Assembly: GCF_001690705.1 (NCBI RefSeq)
Contig: NZ_LZGK01000014.1
Coordinates: 223,600-287,599 of the forward strand
Direction: 5' to 3'
Source: Gilliamella sp. wkB178
GTDB taxonomy: Bacteria; Pseudomonadota; Gammaproteobacteria; Enterobacterales; Orbaceae
Length of the DNA stretch: 64,000 nucleotides
Translations under genes and position numbers: made by a program
Notes under the pieces: model-generated
What the model was told of the DNA's origin: nothing
Databases searched by the model: none
Seen by the model: only the letters and a program-made list of their open reading frames with translations
Shown: in pieces, positions 39,804-47,844 of the stretch
Layout: the number at the start of each line of letters is the position of its first letter
Position numbering within the stretch: the first letter of the stretch is position 1

Positions 39804-40169
39804 ATGGCAGAAGTTGTCATTGTCATCGGCGATAGAATGGGAAAAGGGCAAAAAATTGCAACTGGTATTAATTCTGTAGAAGGTTGTCGAGCTATTGTCA
39901 TTCCAGGTATGGCTGCTGATATGAAATTAGGTGATGTAATGAATAAAGAAAATGCCGATCTAGGGCTATCTTTTTGTGGTAGTGGTGGTGCTGGAGCAAT
40001 TACAGCACAAAATAAGTATGGTTATACTCAACGACATGGTATGCGATCTATTGAAGAAGGTGAAACAGCTATTAATGATGGTTGTAAAGTGCTTGGTTTT
40101 GGTTTTATGGATACTGAAGAATTAGGACAACGTATTGCTAAAGCATTTCTAAAAAAGAACCCTCGTTAA
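39804..40169 (+). CDS. Glycine-rich SFCGS family protein
   Basis: A 121-residue soluble protein with the family signature SFCGSGGAGAI (residues 56-66) and an N-terminal VVIVIGDRMGKGQKIA. The family (EF_0830 type) has no established function. The pattern of a beta strand ending in Cys58 followed by a Gly/Ser-rich loop resembles the phosphocysteine loop (CGxGxxTS) of PTS EIIB proteins, which suggests, but does not prove, a phosphoryl-transfer role. A second cysteine (Cys28) is in EGCRAIVIPG. A strong AGGAG site precedes the ATG. Encoded between the PRD protein and DUF4312. Confidence 0.85.
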   Translation: MAEVVIVIGDRMGKGQKIATGINSVEGCRAIVIPGMAADMKLGDVMNKENADLGLSFCGSGGAGAITAQNKYGYTQRHGMRSIEEGETAINDGCKVLGFGFMDTEELGQRIAKAFLKKNPR

Positions 40170-40185
40170 TAAATGGAAGAACAGC

Positions 40186-40482
40186 ATGAAAAAAAATCAG
40201 CAGTTAGTTGTGAGGGTAAAAGGGCAAGGTGATTCTAAGCAGCGAGCATTTGCTCTAGCTTTAAATCAGGTCCAAAAGGAGGTCCTAAAAAATACGCATA
40301 ATATTATGTTGCGTATTGAACCTCTTAATATTTTAGTGGTGTCGGCTATTGAAAATATAACTACCGAACGCTTTTTATTTATTTTTTTACCAAGGAAAAG
40401 AACCTTTTATGAAATCACACTTGATGTGACTGTTGATGTAAGTTTTGTTGATCTAAATAACATTGAATTTACCTCTAAATAA
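40186..40482 (+). CDS. DUF4312 family protein
   Basis: A 98-residue soluble alpha/beta protein (LVVRVKGQGDSKQRAFALAL, then PRKRTFYEITLDVTVDVSFVD) of the family seen beside SFCGS, DUF4311 and DUF4310 proteins (EF_0831 type). It has no transmembrane segment and no cysteine; His38 is a possible functional residue. No function is known. It starts 16 nt after the SFCGS gene with a GGAAG site, consistent with a cytosolic subunit of a complex with the neighbouring membrane proteins. Confidence 0.82.
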   Translation: MKKNQQLVVRVKGQGDSKQRAFALALNQVQKEVLKNTHNIMLRIEPLNILVVSAIENITTERFLFIFLPRKRTFYEITLDVTVDVSFVDLNNIEFTSK

Positions 40483-40502
40483 CGTAACAAAAAAGGAAAG
40501 TT

Positions 40503-41255
40503 ATGGAAATTCTAATTATTGCATTGAAGTCTATTATTATTGGTGGACTTTGTGGTTTTGGGGTCGGTGCAGGAGCAGCTCGTATGTTTCATGCGCCAAC
40601 ATATCAAGGTATGGGTGCGTTCCGTACTTTGGGAGAACTTAATTCCTGTGAAGGAGATCCAGCAGCACATTTTTCATTTGGGCTAGGTTTCTTTTTTAAT
40701 GCTTGGGCGTCATCGGTAGCTGCAGGTTCTTTCACACAAGATGTAGATCACCGTATCATACCAAACTGGGGTGCATCCTTACTGATGATAAAGAATCGAA
40801 ATCTTGCAGAAACATTACATGATCCTAAAAAAATGGCATTTGCGTGTATGCTTGTTGGCGTGATTGTTGTGTTATTTCTAAATACAACAACTTCAGCTAT
40901 ACCAGATTCACTAAAAATTACTGCAACCAAAGTATTAGTCCCTGCAGCCAATTTACTTGTTGCCACCGTGATGCCAGTAATTTTCTGGTTGGCTGCTTTA
41001 GATGCCGGGCGTCGTAGTGGTTTTTGGGGAACATTATTTGGTGGGCTAGCTCAATTAATTATGGGTAATGCGGTTCCAGGCTTAGTATTAGGTATTTTGA
41101 TCGGAAAAGGTGTAGATGATAGTGGTTGGAATCGGGTGATGAAGATCATGTTAGTTGCAGTAATTATCCTATTTGTATTGAGTGGATATTTCCGTGGTTT
41201 TGATATGAAGTTGATCAATTCTTTTAGAGATGGTCTATCTTATTGGTTTAAATAA
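40503..41255 (+). CDS. DUF4311 family membrane protein
   Basis: A 250-residue integral membrane protein with about six hydrophobic segments (about 5-23, 58-78, 113-130, 147-168, 176-200, 213-230). The glycine-rich GGLCGFGVGAGAARMFHAPTYQGMGAFRTLGEL and EGDPAAHFSFGLGFFFNAW segments are strongly conserved-looking polar regions inside the membrane part, typical of a transport pathway. It matches the EF_0832-type family. Encoded directly before DUF4310, with which it probably forms the transmembrane core. A strong AAAGGAAAG site precedes the ATG. Confidence 0.85.
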   Translation: MEILIIALKSIIIGGLCGFGVGAGAARMFHAPTYQGMGAFRTLGELNSCEGDPAAHFSFGLGFFFNAWASSVAAGSFTQDVDHRIIPNWGASLLMIKNRNLAETLHDPKKMAFACMLVGVIVVLFLNTTTSAIPDSLKITATKVLVPAANLLVATVMPVIFWLAALDAGRRSGFWGTLFGGLAQLIMGNAVPGLVLGILIGKGVDDSGWNRVMKIMLVAVIILFVLSGYFRGFDMKLINSFRDGLSYWFK

Positions 41256-41270
41256 TAAAGGGAATAAATT

Positions 41271-41924
41271 ATGAATACAGAAACAACTATCAATAAAAGT
41301 TTTTGGTATGCTGATTGGTCATTCCCTATTATCTGTGGATTATTATCGGCAGGTATTTTTGCAGGAACGCATACTTTTTATGTTTATGGTATAGGCGCAT
41401 TTAATGAAATTGCTTTTGTTGCTATGCTTAAGTCAGGCATGACCACAGGTGATTATGGAGCTGTTGCAGCTTTTGGCGCTAGTTTTTTATTTGCGCGAGT
41501 TATTGAAGGATCGTTAGTTGGAATACTCGATATTGGTGGAGCATTACAAACTGGTATTGGTTTAGGTGTGCCAGCATTATTACTAGCTGGTGGCTATACT
41601 TTACCGATTGAAAACTTCATCGTAGCTTTGGTAACCGGTCTAGTATTAGGAATATTAATTGGTTTAATTATTATCCTCATTCGTAAATTTACAGTTAATA
41701 GTGGTGGGGGTTCAACATTTGGTGCCGATGTAATGATGGGCGCCGGTAATGCTTCAGGAAGATTTTTAGGTCCAATGATTATTTTATCTGCTATGGTTGC
41801 TTCCATTCCTATTGGTATTGGCTCATTACTTGGTGCATTACTCTTTTATGTCTGGAAAAAACCTATTACGGGTGGTGCAATTTTAGGAGCAATGATCTTT
41901 GGTGGTATTTTCCCAATTCTATAA
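41271..41924 (+). CDS. DUF4310 family membrane protein
   Basis: A 217-residue membrane protein with about six hydrophobic segments and several Gly-rich loops (DIGGALQTGIGLGVPALLLAGG, NSGGGSTFGADVMMGAGNASGRFLGP). It corresponds to the EF_0833-type family and follows DUF4311 by 15 nt. The two proteins together resemble the EIIC/EIID pairing of mannose-family permeases in size and arrangement, but I see no clear sequence relation. Function unknown; membrane subunit of a transporter is the inference. Confidence 0.85.
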   Translation: MNTETTINKSFWYADWSFPIICGLLSAGIFAGTHTFYVYGIGAFNEIAFVAMLKSGMTTGDYGAVAAFGASFLFARVIEGSLVGILDIGGALQTGIGLGVPALLLAGGYTLPIENFIVALVTGLVLGILIGLIIILIRKFTVNSGGGSTFGADVMMGAGNASGRFLGPMIILSAMVASIPIGIGSLLGALLFYVWKKPITGGAILGAMIFGGIFPIL

Positions 41925-41933
41925 TGCTAATGT

Positions 41934-41962
41934 TCCTCTGTAATCACTTATATTACAGAGGA
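41934..41962 (+). other. Perfect 11-bp hairpin between transport and enzyme genes
   Basis: TCCTCTGTAAT and ATTACAGAGGA pair perfectly around a 7-nt loop. The hairpin occupies most of the 51-nt gap between the DUF4310 stop and the amidohydrolase ATG, and its right arm holds AGAGGA, a possible ribosome-binding site. With no T-run after it, it is more likely to govern mRNA stability or initiation than to terminate. Confidence 0.65.
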
Positions 41963-41975
41963 TTTGGAACTAATT

Positions 41976-43130
41976 ATGTATGATTTAGTTATAAAAAATG
42001 CCAAGTTAATAAATGATTCGGTTACCGATATTGCTATTTATCTTGGAAAAATTGTTAAGATTGATAAAAATATCACTGAACAATCGCAACGAGTTTTGGA
42101 TCTTCATGCAAAACATTATGTCAGTGCCGGGTGGATTGATTCTCATACTCACTGTTTTGCTCGTTCACCTATCTACCATGATGAACCAGATTTAATTGGT
42201 GTTAAATCTGGAGTAGCATCGGTTGTTGATGCAGGCAGTGTAGGTGCATTAGATATTGATGAGTTTTATCAATTAGCACAGCAAGCAAATACCAATGTTT
42301 ATTCTTTCTTAAACATTTCCAAAATTGGCTTGATTAGGCAGAATGAACTTGCAGATATGAATGACATAGATGTAGCTTTATTTGATGACAAACTAACTAA
42401 ATATCCTAATTTTATTATAGGTATTAAAGTACGAATGAGTCGTAGTGTTGTTGGTGAAAATGGAATTCTGCCGTTAATTAAAGCTAAAGATATGCAAAAA
42501 AAGAGTGGTTTACCTTTAATGATTCATGTTGGAAATAATCCTCCAGAACTTGATGAAATAGCCGATATATTAACAGCTGGTGATATCATTACTCATTGTT
42601 TTAATGGTAAGCCGAATCAAATTTTTGATAAGCAAAATAACCTTCGTGATTCAATTAAACGTGCAATTGCGCGAGGTGTAATTTTAGATATTGGGCATGG
42701 CGGTGAAAGTTTTAGTTTTGCTGTAGCTGAACGCGCTAAATGTTTAGATATTTATCCAAATACTATTAGTTCTGATATTTATTCTAAAAATCGTCTACAA
42801 GGACCGGTATTTAGCTTAGCTAATGTGATGACTAAGTTTATTTGTCTAGGTTATAGCCGTCAACGCATTATTGATAGTGTTACCATAAACGCAGCACAAA
42901 TTTTGCATCTTGAAAATAAAGGTAAATTGGAGATTGGTTATGATGCAGATCTCACTATTTTTGATATAAAACAAACCGATATTTCATTGATGGATTCAGA
43001 AGGTAAAGTGCGTCAGAGTCATGAACAATTTGTTCCTTTAGCATGTATTGTCGCGGGTAAAGCTGAAAATCCTGCACTCTTTGAAATAACAGAAGAAGGT
43101 AGTAAAAATGGGCTTAGAATCTCAAACTGA
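41976..43130 (+). CDS. Amidohydrolase/deacetylase family metallohydrolase
   Basis: A 384-residue TIM-barrel amidohydrolase (EF_0837-type family). The metal site is visible as HTH (His57, His59) in GWIDSHTHCF, with further candidate ligands in MIHVGNN, ITHCFNG and ISSDIYS, and a lysine in IIGIKVRMS that could be carboxylated. In this context it would remove an N-acyl group (for example acetyl) from the transported amino-sugar acid before deamination. The ATG at 41976 gives MYDLVIKNAKL; the frame is open to a TTG at 41964. Its 3' end overlaps the next gene by 23 nt. Confidence 0.85.
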   Translation: MYDLVIKNAKLINDSVTDIAIYLGKIVKIDKNITEQSQRVLDLHAKHYVSAGWIDSHTHCFARSPIYHDEPDLIGVKSGVASVVDAGSVGALDIDEFYQLAQQANTNVYSFLNISKIGLIRQNELADMNDIDVALFDDKLTKYPNFIIGIKVRMSRSVVGENGILPLIKAKDMQKKSGLPLMIHVGNNPPELDEIADILTAGDIITHCFNGKPNQIFDKQNNLRDSIKRAIARGVILDIGHGGESFSFAVAERAKCLDIYPNTISSDIYSKNRLQGPVFSLANVMTKFICLGYSRQRIIDSVTINAAQILHLENKGKLEIGYDADLTIFDIKQTDISLMDSEGKVRQSHEQFVPLACIVAGKAENPALFEITEEGSKNGLRISN

Positions 43131-44247
43131 AAAAAGTATATATGAAAAATACAACTTAAAAAAAGTAATTAACGCTTCAGGCCGTATGACTATATTAGGT
43201 GTATCAACACCCAGACCAGAAGTAGTTAATACTGTTTGTAAAGGCTTAAATGAGTATTTTGAAATAAAGGATTTAGTAGATAAAACAGGGCAATATATTG
43301 CTAACTTGTTAAATGTTGAGAATGCCGTCGTGGTGTCATGTGCATCAGCTGGTATTGCACAAGCCGTTGCCGGGGTCATTGTTAAAGATGATCTTGACCT
43401 ATTGTACAATTTACATGCATCAGATAAATATGTGCCACGAGAAATTATTGTCCCTAAAGGTCATAACGTTAATTTTGGCGCTCCAATAGGCACAATGGTT
43501 GGTTTAGGTGGCGGTATTGTAGTTGAAGCCGGTTATGCCAATGAGTGCAAACCAGACCATATTGAATCGTTAATTAATCCTGATACGGCAGCTATTTTAT
43601 ATGTTAAGTCACATCACTGTGTTCAAAAGAGCATGTTGTCGGTTACGCAAGCGGCCAGTATTGCTAAAAAGTATAATATTCCACTAATTGTTGATGCGGC
43701 GGCGGAAGAAGATTTGCAAACTTATTATCAACAGGGTGCTGACTTAGTTATTTATAGTGGTGCTAAAGCGATCGAAGGTCCAACGAGTGGTCTGGTGATT
43801 GGTCGTCAACAATTTGTTGAGTGGGTAAAACTGCAATCACAAGGAATAGGTCGACCAATGAAAGTCGGTAAAGAAGGTATTTTAGGCTTAACTAAAGCTA
43901 TTGAACTTTATGTTACCGATCCAAGGCAAGAAACTGGTCAACAAATGGTCACAAAAATGACACCATTTATTGAAAAATTAAATGCTATAGATGGTATATC
44001 AGCTAGAGTTGTTTGGGATGGAGCAGGGCGAGATATTGCTAGAGCCGAAATATCGTTTGATGCAAAAGTTATAGGTAAAAGTGCCACAGAAATGATACAT
44101 CTAATGAAACAAGGTGAAATAGCTGTTTATTTTCGAGAATATAAAGCGAATGAAGGCAAATTAGATGCTGACGTGCGTAGTGTGACAGCCGAACAACTCG
44201 ATATCATCTACAACAAAATTAAAAGAATTATTCAAGGAGCAAACTAA
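43108..44247 (+). CDS. DgaE-like PLP-dependent ammonia-lyase (SelA-related)
   Basis: A 379-residue PLP enzyme of the SelA-related family that includes Salmonella DgaE, the D-glucosaminate-6-phosphate ammonia-lyase. Lys220 in SGAKAIEGPTSG is the expected Schiff-base lysine and Asp196 in LIVDAAAEED the cofactor-contacting aspartate. The N-terminal KKVINASGRMTILGVSTPRP block is typical of the family. It would convert a 2-amino-2-deoxy-aldonate (or its 6-phosphate) to the 2-keto-3-deoxy acid plus ammonia. It overlaps the amidohydrolase gene by 23 nt and its stop overlaps the next ATG (TAATG). Confidence 0.87.
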   Translation: MGLESQTEKSIYEKYNLKKVINASGRMTILGVSTPRPEVVNTVCKGLNEYFEIKDLVDKTGQYIANLLNVENAVVVSCASAGIAQAVAGVIVKDDLDLLYNLHASDKYVPREIIVPKGHNVNFGAPIGTMVGLGGGIVVEAGYANECKPDHIESLINPDTAAILYVKSHHCVQKSMLSVTQAASIAKKYNIPLIVDAAAEEDLQTYYQQGADLVIYSGAKAIEGPTSGLVIGRQQFVEWVKLQSQGIGRPMKVGKEGILGLTKAIELYVTDPRQETGQQMVTKMTPFIEKLNAIDGISARVVWDGAGRDIARAEISFDAKVIGKSATEMIHLMKQGEIAVYFREYKANEGKLDADVRSVTAEQLDIIYNKIKRIIQGAN

Positions 44248-44987
44248 TGCAATTGACACCTAATTATTACAATGACCGTGTCTGTTTAAATGTTTTAGCA
44301 AATTCAATTGATAATGCAAAAGCAATTTATGAAGCGGCACAAACCCACGTAGTTGTGGGTATTTTATCCAAAAACTATGCAGATAATAGTTCAGCAATTG
44401 CAGATATGAAAAAGTATGCCTTGGCAATTGATAATGCAATTTCAGTTGGATTGGGTGCTGGTGATCCGAATCAGTCAACGATGGTTTCGGAAATTTCAGC
44501 GGAACTGCAACCGCAACATATTAACCAAGTTTTTACAGGTGTTGGCACAAGTAGGGCTCTGTTAGGACAAAAAGAAACCGTTATTAATGGGTTAGTCTCA
44601 CCAACTGGAAAAGTAGGTTTAGTTAATATCGCCACTGGGCCATTAAGCTCTAAATCTACTGCCGCAATTGTACCAGTTGAGACAGCTATTGCTTTATTAA
44701 AAGATATGGGTGGCAGTTCGATAAAATATTTTCCGATGGGGGGATTAAAACATCAAAATGAATTTGAATATGTAGCTAAAAGTTGTGCAGAAAATGATTT
44801 CTATCTTGAACCAACAGGAGGAATAGATTTAGATAACTATGCAGCTATTTTGAAAATTGCATTAGATGCCGGTGTGAAAAAAATCATTCCACATATTTAT
44901 AGTTCAATTATCGATAAAGCAACGGGAGCTACCAGAATAGCTGATGTTAAACAACTTTTGGCAATTACGCAAAGACTCGTAGGGTAA
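44247..44987 (+). CDS. DgaF-like KDPG-type aldolase
   Basis: A 246-residue class I aldolase of the DgaF/EF_0839-type family. Lys160 in GGSSIKYFPMGG is the likely Schiff-base lysine, resembling the IKxFP motif of KDPG aldolases; EPTGGIDLDN (188-197) is the phosphate/carboxylate-binding loop region. It would cleave the 2-keto-3-deoxy acid (phosphate) made by the preceding lyase to pyruvate and glyceraldehyde (3-phosphate). Its start codon shares one base with the DgaE-like stop, so the two enzymes are translationally coupled. Confidence 0.87.
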   Translation: MQLTPNYYNDRVCLNVLANSIDNAKAIYEAAQTHVVVGILSKNYADNSSAIADMKKYALAIDNAISVGLGAGDPNQSTMVSEISAELQPQHINQVFTGVGTSRALLGQKETVINGLVSPTGKVGLVNIATGPLSSKSTAAIVPVETAIALLKDMGGSSIKYFPMGGLKHQNEFEYVAKSCAENDFYLEPTGGIDLDNYAAILKIALDAGVKKIIPHIYSSIIDKATGATRIADVKQLLAITQRLVG

Positions 44988-44990
44988 TAA

Positions 44991-46910
44991 ATGACATCTA
45001 AAGTGCTGTTTCCTTCTCAGCGATTAGCCTATTTATTTGATACCATAAAAAGCGAAGTATTACCTCAGCAAGAGTTAGCTAATCGTTTTGCAGTGTCGAC
45101 TCGAACAATTCGCACTGATATAACAGCACTTAACGATATCTTAAAGGATTATGGCGCACAAGTGTCATATACCAAAAATATCGGTTATCAACTTGAGATA
45201 TCTGATCCCGACCGTTATGCTAAATTACCTATTACACAATCAATAAAGCAAGTACCAAGATCAAGTAAAGAACGGGTATCTGCTTTATTAATTGCCTTTT
45301 TAACTCAATCAAATTCGGTTAAATTAGACGATATTGCTAGTGATTGGTTTTTAAGTCGAAGCACTTTACAAAATGATGTGTTTGCAGTTAAACAGTGCTT
45401 AGATAAATATAATTTGTCAATTGAAAACCGTCCCTACTCTGGAATGCGATTAATTGGTGATGAATCGTCAATTAGAGCATGTTTAACTGATATTTTATGG
45501 CAACGCCATATGGCCGAAGATGTTTTAGCTATCGATAGATTAAGGAAAACTATTTTAAATGACATTGATTTAACTTATCTAGAAAAAATACTACAAAATC
45601 AATTTGAACGTTTTGAATTAAAATTAAATGCTGAAGGGCAAAGATATTTAGTCTATAGTTGTGCAGTTTCAATAACCCGTATTACTCAAGGGCACGAACT
45701 TCTTGAATATCAAGTGGATAAAATTGACAGTACAATCATTGGTGCCGCGCGAGAGATTTCTGAAGGATTTTCTTATTTTCTAGGTAGTGTACTTTCTGAT
45801 GCAGAATTTAATTATTTATGTGTGCAAATTATTTCGCGCATCATCATGGATTCTCCAAATCAAACAAAAAGCTTAGCTTTAGTTGAACATATTTTATCTT
45901 ATATTAATGATTCTTATCATTATAATTTATGGCAAGATAAAAAATTACGTCAAGATATGTTAATCCATATTTCATCAATGCTATCTAGGATTAAATATCA
46001 GATCCACACCACAAATCCTCTATTACATGAAATTAAACAATACTATCCCTTTGCTTACGATATCACTTTGTCAGCCTTAACCAATACTGAAAAATATACA
46101 GAATCGAAAATGACAGAGGACGAAATTAGTTACTTAGCGGTTCATATTGGTGTTGCCTTAGAACGTAATTATAGTTCCGGTCATGAGCGATTTGCACAAA
46201 TTTTGTTGGTTAGTGAACTGGGTAATGCAACTTTACGTATGATTGAATCAAAAATTAAGCGTGATTTTCCACATATTAAAATCAACCGTACCCTTTCTTA
46301 TAGAGAATATGAACAACTTTCACAAATTGAAGAAGATTTCGTAGTATCAACTGTTCGTTTGACTGAAAAAGATAAGCAAATTGTAAAAATTGCCCCATTT
46401 CCTACTCCTTACCAATTGGAACAATTAGGTCGATTGGCGATGATTGACCGTACCATGCCTTATATTATTGAACGCTTTTTCGACGAGAAGTTTTTTCTGG
46501 TTATAGATAAGCCTATTACCCAAAAAGAACTTTTTAAAAAAGTTTGCCAAAAACTTGAAAAAAGTGGTTATGTTGATGCAGATTTTTTACCGTCAGTAAT
46601 AGAAAGAGAAGCAATCGTATCAACCTTGTTGGGTGAAAATATCGCCATCCCTCATTCTGTAGGGTTATTAGCAAAGAAAACCGTAGTAACTACAATCCTT
46701 GCACCACAAGGCATTGTGTGGGATAAAAACGAAATAGCACATGTCATCTTTTTATTGGCAATTAGTAAAGATGAATATGAAGATGCTATGCGGATCTATA
46801 ATTTATTTGTTAATTTGGTTAAAGAGAAATCGACCAAACGTTTATTAGAGTGCAAAAAATTTGATGATTTTCGAGTGATAGTAAAAGATAGTTTTGGCCG
46901 GCTGTCATAG
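44991..46910 (+). CDS. BglG/MtlR-type activator with HTH, PRD and PTS EIIA domains
   Basis: A 639-residue PTS-controlled transcription activator. The order is: HTH_11 (about 8-60; LANRFAVSTRTIRTDITALN), Mga-type HTH (about 90-165), PRD1 (about 195-300), PRD2 (about 305-400), an EIIB-like segment (about 401-455), and an EIIA type-2 domain (about 500-635). PRD2 keeps His326 (LIHISSM) and His385 (YLAVHIGV); the equivalent PRD1 positions appear to lack histidine (around Cys224 and Cys277); the EIIB-like loop (LLVSELGNA) lacks the cysteine; EIIA keeps His555 (IAIPHS). DNA binding rather than RNA antitermination is inferred from the HTH domains. It is the last gene of the operon it presumably controls. 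Confidence 0.88.
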   Translation: MTSKVLFPSQRLAYLFDTIKSEVLPQQELANRFAVSTRTIRTDITALNDILKDYGAQVSYTKNIGYQLEISDPDRYAKLPITQSIKQVPRSSKERVSALLIAFLTQSNSVKLDDIASDWFLSRSTLQNDVFAVKQCLDKYNLSIENRPYSGMRLIGDESSIRACLTDILWQRHMAEDVLAIDRLRKTILNDIDLTYLEKILQNQFERFELKLNAEGQRYLVYSCAVSITRITQGHELLEYQVDKIDSTIIGAAREISEGFSYFLGSVLSDAEFNYLCVQIISRIIMDSPNQTKSLALVEHILSYINDSYHYNLWQDKKLRQDMLIHISSMLSRIKYQIHTTNPLLHEIKQYYPFAYDITLSALTNTEKYTESKMTEDEISYLAVHIGVALERNYSSGHERFAQILLVSELGNATLRMIESKIKRDFPHIKINRTLSYREYEQLSQIEEDFVVSTVRLTEKDKQIVKIAPFPTPYQLEQLGRLAMIDRTMPYIIERFFDEKFFLVIDKPITQKELFKKVCQKLEKSGYVDADFLPSVIEREAIVSTLLGENIAIPHSVGLLAKKTVVTTILAPQGIVWDKNEIAHVIFLLAISKDEYEDAMRIYNLFVNLVKEKSTKRLLECKKFDDFRVIVKDSFGRLS

Positions 46911-47034
46911 GAAATTTATAATATTGTGTTTTTATACTGAAACGTATATGTCTCAGGAAACATCTTGGCAACACTAACAATGATTATTTAAATTAATAAT
47001 CAATAACTAATACAAATTATATTATACGCGCCCA

Positions 47035-47063
47035 TTGACGAAATCCTTATTTAAAGGTAATAT
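47035..47063 (+). promoter_or_regulatory. Sigma-70 promoter of yceD-rpmF-plsX-fab
   Basis: TTGACG (47035-47040) and TAATAT (47058-47063) are 17 nt apart, followed by a GC-rich GCGCGCC discriminator typical of growth-rate-controlled promoters. It lies 67 nt ahead of yceD. Confidence 0.75.
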
Positions 47064-47129
47064 GCGCGCCTTACGGCTTTGTGTATTTTTTAACAACACC
47101 GAATAAATTTAAGGTAGCATGCATATATT

Positions 47130-47639
47130 ATGCAAAATAAATTACCATTAACAATCGACCCGATTAAAGCAGCACAAAAAAGGCTTGATTATGTTGGATA
47201 TTATCCGGCAAAAAGTATAACTAGGGTTGAGAGTCCAAAAAGTGATATTGAGTGTAGCTTGTCTTTTGATTATGATGAGCAAAAACTTTGTGTTGTCACA
47301 ATTGATGCTAAAATAACGTTAGAGCTAATTTGTCAACGTTGTTTTAAACCTTTTATCACTGAAGTGCATGTGATGAATAAATTTAGTCCTGTTAAGAGCG
47401 ATGCTCAAGCAGAGACACTACCGGATTATTACGAACCTGTTCTCATGAACGAGTTTGGTGAAATAGATATATTGGCGTTACTTGAGGATGAAATTATTCT
47501 CTCATTGCCAATAGCACCGGTACATGATAGTAAACACTGCGAAGTGTCAGAGGCAGATATGGTATTTGGTGAAATTCCAGCTGAGAATGAAAAACCGAAT
47601 CCATTTGCAATTTTAGATAGTTTAAAGAATAAGGGGTAA
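47130..47639 (+). CDS. yceD: YceD (DUF177) family protein, 23S rRNA accumulation factor
   Basis: A 169-residue cytosolic protein with a CxxC (ICQRCF at about 70-75) in a zinc-ribbon-like region and a later single cysteine near HDSKHCEV, and the [17 protein letters not shown] block of the DUF177 family. E. coli YceD is encoded directly upstream of rpmF and has been linked to 23S rRNA synthesis or stability. The rpmF ATG follows its stop by 4 nt, so the two are probably translated together. An AAGGTAG site precedes the ATG. Confidence 0.92.
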   Translation: MQNKLPLTIDPIKAAQKRLDYVGYYPAKSITRVESPKSDIECSLSFDYDEQKLCVVTIDAKITLELICQRCFKPFITEVHVMNKFSPVKSDAQAETLPDYYEPVLMNEFGEIDILALLEDEIILSLPIAPVHDSKHCEVSEADMVFGEIPAENEKPNPFAILDSLKNKG

Positions 47640-47643
47640 GTCC

Positions 47644-47811
47644 ATGGCTGTTCAACAGAATCGTAAAACTCGTGCAAAACGTGGTATGCGTCGTTCTCAT
47701 GATGCATTAACTGCTGCTAATATCTCAGTTGATGAATCAGGTAAAACACATTTACGTCATCACGTAACCGCTGATGGTTATTATCGTGGTCGTAAAGTGA
47801 TTTCTAAGTAA
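47644..47811 (+). CDS. rpmF: 50S ribosomal protein L32
   Basis: A 55-residue basic protein beginning [20 protein letters not shown], the standard L32 N-terminus, and ending RGRKVISK. It binds near the peptide exit tunnel. The ATG has a GGGG-containing site (AAGGGGTAAG) at the end of yceD. It sits between yceD and plsX, the usual linkage of L32 with the phospholipid/fatty acid cluster. The L32 zinc-ribbon cysteines found in some bacteria are absent, as in E. coli. Confidence 0.97.
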   Translation: MAVQQNRKTRAKRGMRRSHDALTAANISVDESGKTHLRHHVTADGYYRGRKVISK

Positions 47812-47844
47812 TTAGCTTATAATTAGAAATCCTTAGGTGACATT

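Larger units (their letters stand above)
39427..46910 (+). other. Nine-gene carbohydrate-acid uptake/catabolism operon (SFCGS/DUF4310-4312 type)
   Basis: Nine genes on one strand with gaps of 0-50 nt or overlaps: PRD protein, SFCGS protein, DUF4312, DUF4311, DUF4310, amidohydrolase, DgaE-like lyase, DgaF-like aldolase, PRD/EIIA activator. The same set of families co-occurs elsewhere, from memory in Enterococcus faecalis (the EF_0829-EF_0839 region) and Aeromonas, and the TIGRFAM model names carry those loci. The enzymes parallel the Salmonella D-glucosaminate (dga) pathway, but the mannose-type PTS permease of dga is replaced by four proteins of unknown function. The substrate is not known; an N-acylated 2-amino-2-deoxy sugar acid is the inference. 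Confidence 0.8.
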
